A stretch of DNA of 24,569 bases from Nemertoderma westbladi (Eukaryota; Xenacoelomorpha; Nemertodermatida; Nemertodermatidae), in the NCBI GenBank assembly GCA_032718475.1, contig JAUCBJ010004546.1, positions 1 to 24,569 of the forward strand, in the 5' to 3' direction. This document shows, piece after piece, positions 1 to 8,930 of the stretch (position 1 is its first letter; every line of letters begins with the position of its first letter). The notes under the pieces were generated by a model. That model saw only the letters and a program-made list of their open reading frames with translations, did no database searches and was not told the DNA's origin. The translations under genes and the position numbers were made by a program.

Positions 1-210
1 ACTTTAGTTTACTGTTTTGGGAACCCACCTATGTTGTTAGGGAGACTTCCCATATGTTAGGAAGATGACATGCAGCATCACATACCGGAGCAGAATAATT
101 ATTATAAAAATTAGTTTGATATTAGATTATATAGAAACTCCTGCTATAGATCATAGATGCTCAGATACGTGCGCTGCGGGGATTGGTTGAAATAATCAAT
201 AAATCAAAGA

Positions 211-481
211 GCCGTCCTGCAGGTCGGACCTTTCTGGACTACTACTATACCACCTGTATCAACCACCCTCCGTGAACGCAGATTAAGATTCAGTGGGCAC
301 TGCTGGCGAAGTAAACATGAGGTCATACCAGATCTACATTTCTAGGCAACCAACACAAGGAAAGCGTACCCATGGACGACCGGCCATAACATATATAGAT
401 CAACTAGAAAGGGATACTGAACTTGGGAGAAACGAAATAGCGACAACTATGGAGAATCGGGAAGCCTGGACGGAAAACTAA
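211..481 (+). pseudogene. Non-LTR retrotransposon reverse transcriptase, C-terminal tail fragment (frameshifted)
   Basis: The frame reading 262-333 gives TTLRERRLRFSGHCWRSKHE and then meets a stop. After a +1 shift near 330, the next frame gives QPTQGKRTHGRPAITYIDQL and runs to a stop at 479-481. The R-L-R-F-x-G-H-C-W-R string followed by a G-K-R-x-x-G-R-P block and an I-D-Q-L-x-R-D-T block is the usual C-terminal end of many invertebrate non-LTR (LINE) reverse transcriptases. The catalytic part is absent, so this is a 5'-truncated, frameshifted remnant with no function of its own. The open frame continues weakly upstream to about 211, where I cannot support homology. Clade assignment (Jockey/CR1-like or other) is not possible from this tail. 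Confidence 0.72.
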
Positions 482-2162
482 TATTCATCGAAAATAAATA
501 TTTGGAAACATATTTTAGTGAAATTACGTAAGTTACGTCCACCCCTCTTAATGCTTTCCTGTAAAAGTGGAGAAATAAATAGATATTTCCACCATGTAAT
601 ATTAATGTCATGTTTGCTGGGCCTCCCTAAGTTAATCAAAAAATATTTTTTATATTTTAAAGTTACATGTTGATTTCATTTATCCTTATGGTTATTGGTG
701 ATTCGAAATAACAACAATTAACAAGATTTATATATTCCGTTCATCCGTGAAATAATTAAAGCAATTGAATACAAAATGAGATGTACCCTTCTCTACAGCG
801 CTAAAGAAATTACTAGGTAGGCTTACCAAAGATTTAATTGTGGGCAATTTATAACATAACATGTTTAATTAATAATAATTATGTGTTGATTACACCTGGT
901 ACATTATACTATTGTAATTACAGCTGATGATTATTTCAATGATTGTGAATGGAGTTACCCCCTATTTATAGCTAAGATTGAGACTACCTCTGAGAAATAT
1001 GCATCTAATTAAACAAACTACAAACAAACAGCACAAATAAAACGGAAACTTGCTAGAATAACATTCGGTTCTATTATAAAAAAAAGAACAGAAAACAATT
1101 AGAAAACTAATTTTCATTGACCATTAAATTGCAAGAGAACATGGAGGCCAGATGGGCTCTATAAGGTAGGACCACAAAGTGCCATGTTCTGCAGCAATCG
1201 CACCCATACTAGACACCTAAAATACTAGTTTTGGTGTTATTTTTTTGTAATTGTGGAAATAAACAGGAAATAAAGGTCATTGATCACATATATAACACGT
1301 AAAGCAAAACCTGTGAAGCAGAATTGCAAAGTTACATAAGCAAATGTATAGTTTACACAGTGCAAGAAGTTACACACGGAGTAGTTTACATATAGAGTTA
1401 CTAATTACTCATTATTACTAGGTGCACAGAGCTATACGAACTAAATGCACGATTTCACGTTATTTACGATTTTACAGATAAAAATATTTTAATAAGCGCA
1501 GCACTTCGGAGAATTGCAATCGAACAATGTGATATAATAAAAGACTGGATGATGCAGCTGGTATTAAATCCTAAAGACATAGAAGGGCCGAGGTCAACAG
1601 AAAATCTGGCTAAATAAACATTCGGTGATAGTAAATATGGCTAAAGATGTTTGTGTGAGAGTCACTGTGTAGGTAGCGAGACGCGAAACATAAAAATAAT
1701 AGAATCCAAATATCTTATAGACGATTAGCAGCAAAGCTTGGCGGAACGAAGCTATAATCACACTAATCAGCCTAGGCATCTAATTCCATATAATTAACAG
1801 TTTTAGTTGCTGTATTCGCGCAGAAAAATGTGATTCAAGGAAATTGACACAAGTACAAACAACTTTCGACAAACACCAAGTTATTGTATATAAAAAACTA
1901 AAGGGAATTGAAATATATAGAAAACAAAATACCACGATTGAGCCCAAACCTAAAGGCTAAACAATACAAGTTAGAAAATTAAATATATCATTTGAACAAC
2001 ATTGCAAATACTCTGGTGAGAACGTAAGAGTTATTAATACATTATTCATTCATATTAATAGCACAAAATAATACACGTATAAGAAGTATTGAGCCCTTTG
2101 ACTATATTGTGATAGTACAATGTCGCTATCAGTTATTAATTGTTGCTGTGCTGAGGTACAGA
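482..2162. other. AT-rich intergenic stretch, no gene seen
   Basis: No reading frame here looks like a protein. The longest minus-strand frame (1594-1779) is hydrophobic but has no family resemblance or codon bias. I see no tRNA, satellite or element ends. It lies downstream of the minus-strand LDLR-type gene, so its right part may include that gene's 3' UTR. I could not place a convincing polyadenylation signal. Confidence 0.5.
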
Positions 2163-2335
2163 CAGGGTGGTCGAAAAGTCTATCATCTTCTAGAAACGAT
2201 AAAACCGCCCAATAAATCCTTCCGTTTATATTCAAATACAAACAAACTCGGTCCCTAGCCGCCAGTCTTTCGCAAACAAAAGCCTTAAAACATCCCAAAT
2301 AGATTCCGCAAACTCGGCTTGTTTCGACCACCCTG
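2163..2335. repeat. 14-bp perfect inverted repeat bounding a 173-bp segment
   Basis: The string cagggtggtcgaaa at 2163-2176 recurs as its exact reverse complement at 2322-2335. The match does not extend on either side, and I see no flanking target duplication. It may be the remnant of a small MITE. It sits just downstream of the receptor stop codon (2453), probably in the 3' UTR or immediate 3' flank. Confidence 0.4.
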
Positions 2336-2425
2336 AAGGGTGCTAGACTATATGCACCACGTAAAGGTGTCACCACCCACCGATCTTATCATAATGCACC
2401 ACGTTTATATACATGACATTGTGAT

Positions 2426-2456
2426 GTAACGGCGACACCTTGTAAGGTGATGTTAC
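2426..2456 (-). other. Potential hairpin overlapping the receptor stop codon
   Basis: CACCTT (2436-2441) and AAGGTG (2444-2449) can pair around a 2-nt loop. The outer GTAAC (2426-2430) pairs with GTTAC (2452-2456) across an asymmetric internal loop. On the transcribed minus strand this structure spans the TAA stop (2453-2455) and the first bases of the 3' UTR. The role is unknown and chance formation is possible. Confidence 0.3.
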
Positions 2457-3854
2457 GCTTCGATCTCTCTGAGTCCCAATGGCGGAGTTAGTGGGGCGGA
2501 TTCGTAGGCGGGGTTCACTGCCGACACACCGGTCGGCGCGTCGAGATCCACTTTATCGAATTTATCTTCTCGTCGCATCCAGGGTTGCTGGATATCTACG
2601 GTGCAGCCGTCGCCGTCCGCGCGCGCTGTCGTCTTCTGGTAGACGGGATTCTCGAAGTTCATCTTGTGTATGGAGCTGCGTTGGTTGCGTCTCCGGAGGT
2701 AGACGAACACGAGGAACGCGACGCCGATAACGAGAAGAGTCGCTATGGTACCGACGGCGATACCGACGACGCTGGTGGTCGACTCCACCGTGGCGACCCG
2801 CTGCTCGACGGGCTGCGTCGCGGCGGCGGGGGTAGTAGTGGTCTCCGGGGACAGCGGGATGCAGACAACCCCCGCGAGTCGCTCCCCGGGCGGGCAGCTC
2901 TCGGGGACGCACTGCGTGCCGACGAGCCGCAATCCCGCGGGACACGCGCACGAGAACTCGGGACTGAGCGCGTTGATCCGGGGCGCGGGGTAGCAGTAAT
3001 GGCTGCAGCGGTTGTGCGCGCAGCGGTTCTCCGATCGGGGTTGCTGCAGCTCGTGGACGATCCTCAACTCCATCGGTAAACCTGCGCGCTCCAACTCGGA
3101 ATACGACTCGCTGGAACAAGTGAACTTGTTGCAACGGTTTATCGACTGTGTCTCCCAATCGCTCCAATAGAGCCAATCCTCGAAAACGCTCGCCGAGAAA
3201 GGATGAAACTCGTCGACGTGGCCGTGAGCAGGTATATCGAGCCGATGGTGACCCAAAGTGTCCACCGAGCTGATCGTGTGTCGCTTCACGTCGAACCAAT
3301 AGAGTCGCAGCTTGGCGGAGTCCAGCGTCAACCCGTTGGGCCACACGATGTCGGCGAGTACGAGCGGCGCAACCCGCGAGCCGTCCATCCCGGCGCGCAT
3401 CACCGCGGGCAGCGCGCCCCAGTCGACCCAGTACATCCAGCCGAGACTGGGCTCGAGCACCACGGCCCGCGGCTCGTCCAGCCCCTCCGAGACCAGCACC
3501 CGCCGCTCCGAGCCGTCCAGGTTGGCCGCCTCGATGGTGTCGCGCTCCGTGTCGGCCCAGTAGACCCGGTCGTAGATCCAGTCCACCGCGATCCCGTCCA
3601 CCACCCCCACCCCCTCCACCAGGGTGCTCACGGGGTTCCGCCCCCGCTGGGCGGGACTCAGCTCCGCGCTCTGGATGCTGTTGGTGTAGTAGTCACTCCA
3701 GACGATCCGGTTGTTGGTTAGATGGTAGTCCAACCCCGTGGCGCTGCTGAGACCGCGCACCAACTCCACGTACTCGCCGTTTAGGCCGTCAAGTAAACGG
3801 ATATCGAACTGGTTCGCGAATATTAACTTCCAAGAATCACCAATGGCTTTGCAA
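2453..3854 (-). other. VLDLR: Receptor exon 2: YWTD propeller, EGF-C, stalk, TM helix, cytoplasmic tail
   Basis: The acceptor is GTTTCAG (CAG complement at 3855-3857), and the exon begins TTGCAAAGCC at 3854. Joining supplies the sixth cysteine of EGF-B (C447), which confirms the junction. The propeller ends with the family string IVHELQQP leading into EGF-C, as in vertebrate VLDLR. Unusual points: cysteines C687 and C692 in the last blade; two further cysteines after EGF-C (C766, C777); and an 81-residue tail, against about 50 in human LDLR. FENPVY is at 2639-2656 and a second NPAY at 2504-2515. The stop TAA is at 2453-2455. The exon is GC- and CpG-rich compared with its flanks. Confidence 0.92.
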
Positions 3855-6123
3855 CTGAAACAAAACAAATAATACCGGTATTTACTTAAGTAACTTGTGT
3901 AATTCATTTAAGTGTCAAACAATGTAGGATCGAATTAAACCGTTTAAAAACGCAACTAGTTCCACACCCACACCCCCCCCCCCCCCCCCCCCCCCACTCA
4001 CTGATATTCCTGATAGCGGATATACTAGACTGTACAAATAGAAAGCACTTAGGCCTAATAGAGATAAGAGACGGGTTTATGCGTGTTCCAGCGTTATTTT
4101 ATGTTAGTTATAGTGGTTCAGAGTGTTTGTTCGGGGAGATAATGAAACCATAAAAAGTGGAAGTTAATTAGCGTATAATGTTACTGAGTAGTAGATAGTA
4201 GATATACTATACATTATAGCAACTGGATGCCTTATATTCATGTATGCCGACGATCTAGTTATTTGTAGAAATTCCATTGCGCAAGTTCAGATTGGACTCG
4301 ATGCATTACTTGACTACTGCAGAGACCACGACCTAACAGTCAATAGCTCAAAAATAAAAGTTGTTAAATTCAGACGTGGAGGTCGCTTATCACGGGACGA
4401 TGTTCTGCATTACGATGGACAACTGTTATTTCATTATTTTATAACTCGATGCAATCTATTTACTTATTTATTTTACTTTTATCAGGTCACATTTTAGCGA
4501 GCAATTTTAACATAATTTTAGTAATCGCATTAATTCCAATATGTTTGGTTAATATAATTAAATTCGAAAGTATTGATGTATTTCTCAAGTAGAGTTCAGA
4601 ATAACAAAGAATTACACTGCTAGAATGTAGTAAATGCATTAAACACATTAAATAAAAAATCAATCCTAAGATAAGATAATTATTGACAATTACATACTGT
4701 ATTTACACGAATTACAAACCTACCTCTACCCCCCCCCCCCCCCCTCCCTCCCCCCCCCCCCCCCTGCAGTTACAATAGAAACTCACGATGTGTTATTGAG
4801 TGGATCCAACTCGTACCCGTCCATACAGAGACACTTAACGGACCCGGGTAGATTCACGCAGCCGTGCTCGCTGCATATCCCGGGCACCTCGCTACACTCG
4901 TCCACATCGGTGCACCTGAGTCCGTCCATCCCCAGTCGGTAGCCGTCGTTACAGACGCACCTCCACTCGGGGGGTCCCGTCTCGTTCCCGACCGCCACGC
5001 ACCGGTGCTCGCACCCCCCGTTCCCCACCCCGCACCCCTCCACCCTCACGCAGCCGACCTCGTCCTCCCCTCCCTCGCACTGCGGTCTCCCGTCGCACCA
5101 GTCCGAGTCGGCGACGCACCCCGATCCCGGCCCGTCGCAGGCCCGCGTCCCGGACGGACACGGACCCTTCGGACACCCGGTCTCGTCGCTCCCGTCCCCG
5201 CAGTCCGACTTCCCGTCGCAACGCGCGACTCCGCCAACACACTGCCCCGACGCGCACTCCCATTGGTTGGCGCCGCACGGCGCGCGAACCGGGCACAACC
5301 GCTCGTCACTCCCGTCGTCACAATCCTCCTCTCCGTCGCACCAGAACTCCTCGCGAACGCACAGCCTTCCGTCGTCGCAGACGCGTTTACCGACTCCGCA
5401 TTCCGCGTCCGACTTCCGACATTCCGACTCGTCCGAGAGGTCGTGGCAATCCACCTTGCCGTCGCATCGTTGTCGAAGAAAGACGCATTGCATCCCGTCG
5501 ACGCAGGCGAACTCGTCACGGAGACATCGGACCGCCGGGCAGTCTCTCTCGTCGCTCCCGTCGGGGCACTCCTCCTGCCCGTCGCAGACCCAATTCGATT
5601 GGATGCACTTCCCAGAAGGGTCGCGGCATTTAAACTCGCCGGGACGACAGGCGCGCTCGCTGCAGGACGACTCGTCCAGCGCGTCGTCGCATTCCGGAGT
5701 GCCGTCGCAGACCCATTGCCCCGGGATGCATTGCCTCCCCGCGCCGCACGAGAACATCCCCGCGGGGCAGTTGCCCAGCTGCACGGCGGCGCACATCACC
5801 GGGTCCTCGTCGCTGCTATCCGCGCAGTTTTCAGTCGCGTCGCACAGGGAATCGTACCGAACGCAGTCCCCGTTCGCGCAAGTAAACTCAGTGACCAGAC
5901 AGTCCATCTGGTCGCAGTTCTCTTCGTCAGAAGCCCGCCCGTTAGGGTCGTCACACTCCTTAACGCCATCGCATCGCCATGCCAACGGGATACACTTGCC
6001 AGTAGAGCACTGAAAGAAGCTATCACCACAGAGAATCGGCTCTAAGACTATTTGGTTGGTTGGAATAAGTAAGCAGCAAACAACAACAATAAAAGAAAAC
6101 GAAAACATTGCACTGGTATTCAT
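2453..6123 (-). CDS. VLDLR: LDL receptor family protein (VLDLR/LDLR-like), join(complement 4787..6123, 2453..3854)
   Basis: Predicted 912-residue type I membrane receptor that in this family binds lipoproteins or other ligands at the surface, enters by clathrin-coated pits and releases cargo in acid endosomes. Seen in the translation: signal peptide (about 1-24), eight LDLa repeats (32-70, 75-111, 119-154, 159-195, 200-235, 242-277, 283-317, 322-358), EGF-A (364-404), Ca-binding EGF-B (406-447), six-bladed propeller (about 452-715) with VWSD, YWAD, YWVD, YWFD and YWSD, EGF-C (724-761), Thr-rich stalk (780-806), TM helix (807-831) with an RRR stop, and a tail with FENPVY (846-851). Human LDLR has seven LDLa repeats and VLDLR eight, so the count favours VLDLR. 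H638 and H663 align with the acid-sensing propeller histidines of LDLR. I chose M at 6123 because it gives the best signal peptide. In-frame ATGs at 6159 and 6108 are alternatives. The exact vertebrate orthologue is inference. Confidence 0.93.
3973..3995. repeat. Poly-C homopolymer, 23 nt (poly-G in the receptor pre-mRNA)
   Basis: An uninterrupted run of 23 C on the plus strand, about 120 nt before the intron acceptor in transcript direction. The exact length may be unreliable, since long homopolymers are prone to sequencing and assembly error. Confidence 0.9.
4216..4428 (+). pseudogene. Non-LTR reverse transcriptase palm fragment (YADD box)
   Basis: The frame around 4240 reads [16 protein letters not shown], the RT catalytic box F-x-Y-A-D-D-L-V. 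It continues about 60 residues through a L-T-V-N-x-x-K-x-K block and [11 protein letters not shown] to about 4428. After that the open frame is AT-rich and no longer RT-like. It has neither the N-terminal RT domains nor a thumb, so it is a dead fragment. It lies inside the receptor intron on the opposite strand. The G-R-L block resembles LINE-type reverse transcriptases of invertebrates. It could belong to the same family as the tail fragment at 211-481, but the two pieces do not overlap, so this cannot be tested here. Confidence 0.75.
4729..4764. repeat. Interrupted poly-C tract, 36 nt
   Basis: Two C-runs (4729-4744 and 4750-4764) separated by tccct. In the receptor transcript these are G-runs starting about 17 nt after the donor GTGAGT, a position where G-quadruplexes can influence splicing. 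This role is inference. Confidence 0.88.
4787..6123 (-). other. VLDLR: Receptor exon 1: signal peptide, eight LDLa repeats, EGF-A, EGF-B
   Basis: The exon codes residues 1-445 plus two bases of codon 446. It ends at 4787 just before a strong donor, GTGAGT (complement of 4781-4786). Each LDLa repeat has six cysteines and most end in an S-D-E calcium motif. Repeat 8 reads QCEGGEDE, so the acidic residue two after its fifth cysteine is Gly and calcium binding may be weak. Repeat 3 has ALDE instead of a Ser. N-glycosylation sequons occur at N380 (NET) and N443/N444. EGF-B begins DVDEC, the calcium-binding form. The open frame extends without an ATG to a stop at 6220-6222. A non-coding 5' exon further upstream cannot be excluded. 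Confidence 0.92.
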
Positions 6124-6243
6124 TTGCCGACTAGGTAAGCCTACGTACCGGTAGAGCATAGAGGTACAGAAATTGCCCAAAACATGAATGAAATTACGAT
6201 CGCTACCTAGGCCTACATGCTACCGTAGATGCTACAAACTGCT

Positions 6244-6882
6244 CGGCACTTGTCAAGCAAAAGGGTCCTACTGTCCTAACTCCCAAAATGAGATTTTTTG
6301 TAATGCAAAATTTATACTTGGAAATACATTATAAATTGATTCTAGCATGTAGTTAAAGATTTAGCATGTAAAGCAAAAGCACCTTCAGCGACAGCTTCAT
6401 TGACATAAAAGAAACTATTTACACGAATAGGGCCTCAGGGCCTAGGCCTCTACCAGCCTACCGGTAGTTACTTTGTGTTTAGGAATTAGGATACGGTATC
6501 GCCAAATAACATCGTCATTATTATTATTATTCCGTGTTCCTTTCACTTCGGTCAAAGTGTGTTCACAAATAGAACAGTTCAGCAGTTTGGTGGGGTTTTT
6601 CTTAGAATGTTGGCACTTTGAAAGTATAATAATATCTCACCTTGTTGAAATCACTAGCTAGTGAAACGACTGTCAGACTGCAAATACTGAAATATATCCA
6701 TTTTAACAGAAACGTCAAGAGAGGTTTAATGTTCTACGGTTCTACCGTCCTTTACTAAGAATAAATGTTCCAGAATAAATTCTGAAATTTCATGGATTAG
6801 GCCTACTGGCCTAGGCCTATTCATTTCAAAATTTGCATTATGAAAAATCTCATTTTGGGACCCTTTTGATTGAAAAGTGCCA
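6244..6882. mobile_element. Element H: inverted-repeat (MITE-like) element upstream of the receptor
   Basis: The left arm begins ggcacttgtcaagcaaaagg at 6244 and runs to about 6314. The right arm (about 6826-6882) is its reverse complement and ends in aaaagtgcc. Both contain the shared core cccaaaatgagatttttt or its complement. The left arm carries about 15 extra bases (ctactgtcctaactc) absent from the right. The interior has no coding potential. Flanks are similar (aactgctc and aactgcc), but I could not define a target duplication. The left end lies 121 bp upstream of the receptor ATG at 6123, so the element may sit in the promoter or 5' UTR. Confidence 0.7.
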
Positions 6883-6959
6883 ACTGCCAACTGCGCTCTA
6901 CAGCTCTAGGGCTGTAGGGGTAGGCCTATCGCTATATCAAGACTTGAAAATCACGGCAC

Positions 6960-7269
6960 TTGTGTCAAATAGCGGAATAGGGGACCCTCATAATCTGCTA
7001 ATCCTTAAATCACCTAAACTGAAGCCACCAGTCTGCCTGCCAGTGCCCGGTTAGTAAAGGAGCAGGTTACAGAGGCAAATTGAAAGGAACCAAAACAATA
7101 AACGAGAGTTAGGAATATTGTTAGGCCTATCATATCACGATCACCTGCTAAATTTCAGGATTAGCAGGTGATTAGCTGATTAGTACAGTAGGTCTGTAGG
7201 TACCGGTAGTAGGATTAGCAGATTATTAGGCTGTTAGGGGGGTCCCCTATTTCAATGTATTTGACACAA
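6960..7269. mobile_element. Element I: short inverted-repeat element with about 50-bp arms
   Basis: Arm 6960-7005 contains ttgtgtcaaata, aataggggaccc and taatctgctaatcct in that order. Arm 7211-7269 has the same three blocks reverse-complemented in mirror order with small gaps. The spacer holds further 'attagcaggtgattagctga' words and ggtaccggta palindromes. There is no coding content. It begins 78 bp after element H, so the receptor's upstream region is a cluster of foldback insertions. Confidence 0.65.
7052..7109 (+). repeat. Dispersed direct repeat, copy 1
   Basis: It contains caggttaca, then a spacer, then the 21-bp block at 7089-7109 (accaaaacaataaacgagag plus t). The same order recurs at 8355-8402. 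An inverted form of its left end, gtaacctgctcctttcc, is at about 9198-9217. It may mark the ends of an older element. Confidence 0.55.
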
Positions 7270-8861
7270 TTCTGCAATTATTGCCAAAATCACAAATTTC
7301 ACGTACCGCGTCCGCGTACCGGTAGGCCTAGTAAAAAACGCAAAGAACATAGCAGCGGTACCGGTACGGTAAGTGGATTACGTTACACAAATACGCCTAA
7401 TATGTAATACATTAATAGCTGAATAGCCCAAATAAGTTAGGCCTATACGGCATACCAGCATACGTTAGGTACCGGACACGGTACTGTAACGAAAAATTAG
7501 AGGGCGCCGCCTCAGTACAGCTACAGCAGTAAAGTTGTACAGCAATGTACAGATGTAAGCTACAATACATTGAATAAGTTAGATAATAATAGCTACCTAG
7601 TATTATCAACATTCACCCTTAACCAACGGCATTGAATGATTCAGATCGTACGATATCCCCATGCCACTAACCATTACCGGAATATGGCCTGATCCCCTCA
7701 GCCAATAGGAACCCATGTTTCCATTAACACGTTGCCTAGTGTGGGAGGGAGGCTTGCTCCGTTTGCGCCCTCTATTGGTTAATAACTGGTACATCAGAGC
7801 TAGTGATAAATGTTTCCAGGCGACTTATATGTCGCACTAAGCTCTATTGGCTGATGCAACTCTGGCGTCATTGAATATTCCATGCCTGCATGCTTACAAT
7901 ATTGGCTATGGGGGGTGGTGTTTTCGTAGAACTAACACAAGACTAAGATACTAATCCATAATCACTACTTAGGCTAACTGTACTAGTACACTACTACGCC
8001 CTAATATTTTCTGTTGTATTCCCAGCCCTGTCTCTAACACTAACAAATGGGCCGTTTCAATTTCAAACATTAATTTCAATTAACCTTTATTGTGAATGAA
8101 ATAATGTTTGTTAGCCAAATGGCAAATTAATGAATTGTAAGATTTAATGGGTACTAAGTATTAACGCTATATGTTACCGCTCAGGATGCCAGGATGTTCC
8201 TTTGATTGTGATGTGAATTTTTGTTACCCAAATCACTATAGCAAATATGAGAATTACAAGACGTTATGTGTCTGGGGACAGGGTGTGGACGGTTAACTTT
8301 TGAAGCAATTAATAATCGGCGGGCGAATTAATAATGTTAAATATGAATTAAATAAGTAAAGGTTCAGGTTACATTTTGATAACCAAAACAATAAACGAGA
8401 GTCAATATCACAGCAGGCAGGTTACAGTTTAATTTTCATTTGTAATTCCGTAATAGTATTTGCGTTGATTTTCCCCTGGAAAGAGTTCAAACTTGATTCC
8501 ATACGTCATTTCATGTCTCCCCTCTCTCTATTTCCCCTGTGATGTAAAATGGGTGTGTTTGATTATATTAACTTGGCTTACGACATACGACACTATGGAG
8601 GCGGGGGGCGTGAGTTTGGCTTGCTTTGCTAAGCAGTTTGTTTGTTTGCGTACGTCAGCAATAATTTAATGATAAGTTGTCAGGACTGAGCTAGCAGGTG
8701 TAATATACAGTACCTTGAGGTAACAACCAACCACGTGATTTAAGGAACTCCAGTACTATTAGTGGACGCCATAACGCCAAAGTAACTTCTTGTTCCCACC
8801 TTAGAATTTACCAATGGCTGGCATTTTACATTTGTTTATATCACTTTAACAAGGATAACGT
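7270..8861. other. AT-rich stretch, no gene seen
   Basis: Apart from the direct-repeat copy at 8355-8402 and scattered taggcctac and accggta palindromic words, I see no coding or RNA feature. Short minus-strand frames around 7412-7794 show no protein-like composition. Confidence 0.5.
8355..8402 (+). repeat. Dispersed direct repeat, copy 2
   Basis: Same word order as 7052-7109. The terminal 21 bp (8382-8402) is identical. A partial third caggttacag occurs just downstream, near 8418. Confidence 0.55.
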
Positions 8862-8913
8862 CAAAGGTTCCACAGTTGTGGAATCTTTGAGCTTTGACTA
8901 TGTGGAACCTTTG
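8862..8913. repeat. Overlapping hairpin words (caaaggttccaca family)
   Basis: 8862-8889 folds as CAAAG-g-TTCCACA-gt-TGTGGAA-t-CTTTG. A third copy, tgtggaacctttg at 8901-8913, can pair with 8862-8876 instead, giving two mutually exclusive hairpins. It abuts the left end of element A and may be part of it. Confidence 0.55.
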
Positions 8914-8930
8914 GGTACGGATGCAGGCAG

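Larger units (their letters stand above)
3855..4786 (-). other. VLDLR: Single intron of the receptor gene (932 bp)
   Basis: Bounded by GTGAGT at the 5' side (4786-4781) and TTTCAG at the 3' side. It splits codon 446 after its second base, at the end of EGF-B. Contents: two C-runs on the plus strand (G-runs in the pre-mRNA) and an antisense-oriented reverse-transcriptase remnant at 4216-4428. The rest is AT-rich with no recognisable feature. Confidence 0.9.

Noticed and set aside
293-481. Stand-alone small protein starting at 293
   Set aside because: The start is not ATG, and the sequence is the frameshifted continuation of a LINE reverse-transcriptase tail.
2479-6045. Long open frames on the plus strand and in alternative minus frames across the receptor exons
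   Set aside because: They are shadows of the GC-rich receptor coding sequence. Only one frame has LDLa, EGF and YWTD signatures and proper splice sites.
6305-6320. TATAAAT on the minus strand as receptor TATA box
   Set aside because: It sits in the arm of element H in an AT-rich region. There is no initiator or transcript evidence.
6583-6600. Sterol-response-element-like ACCCCACC on the minus strand upstream of the receptor
   Set aside because: It differs from the LDLR SRE consensus, lies inside element H about 470 bp upstream, and such 8-mers are common by chance.
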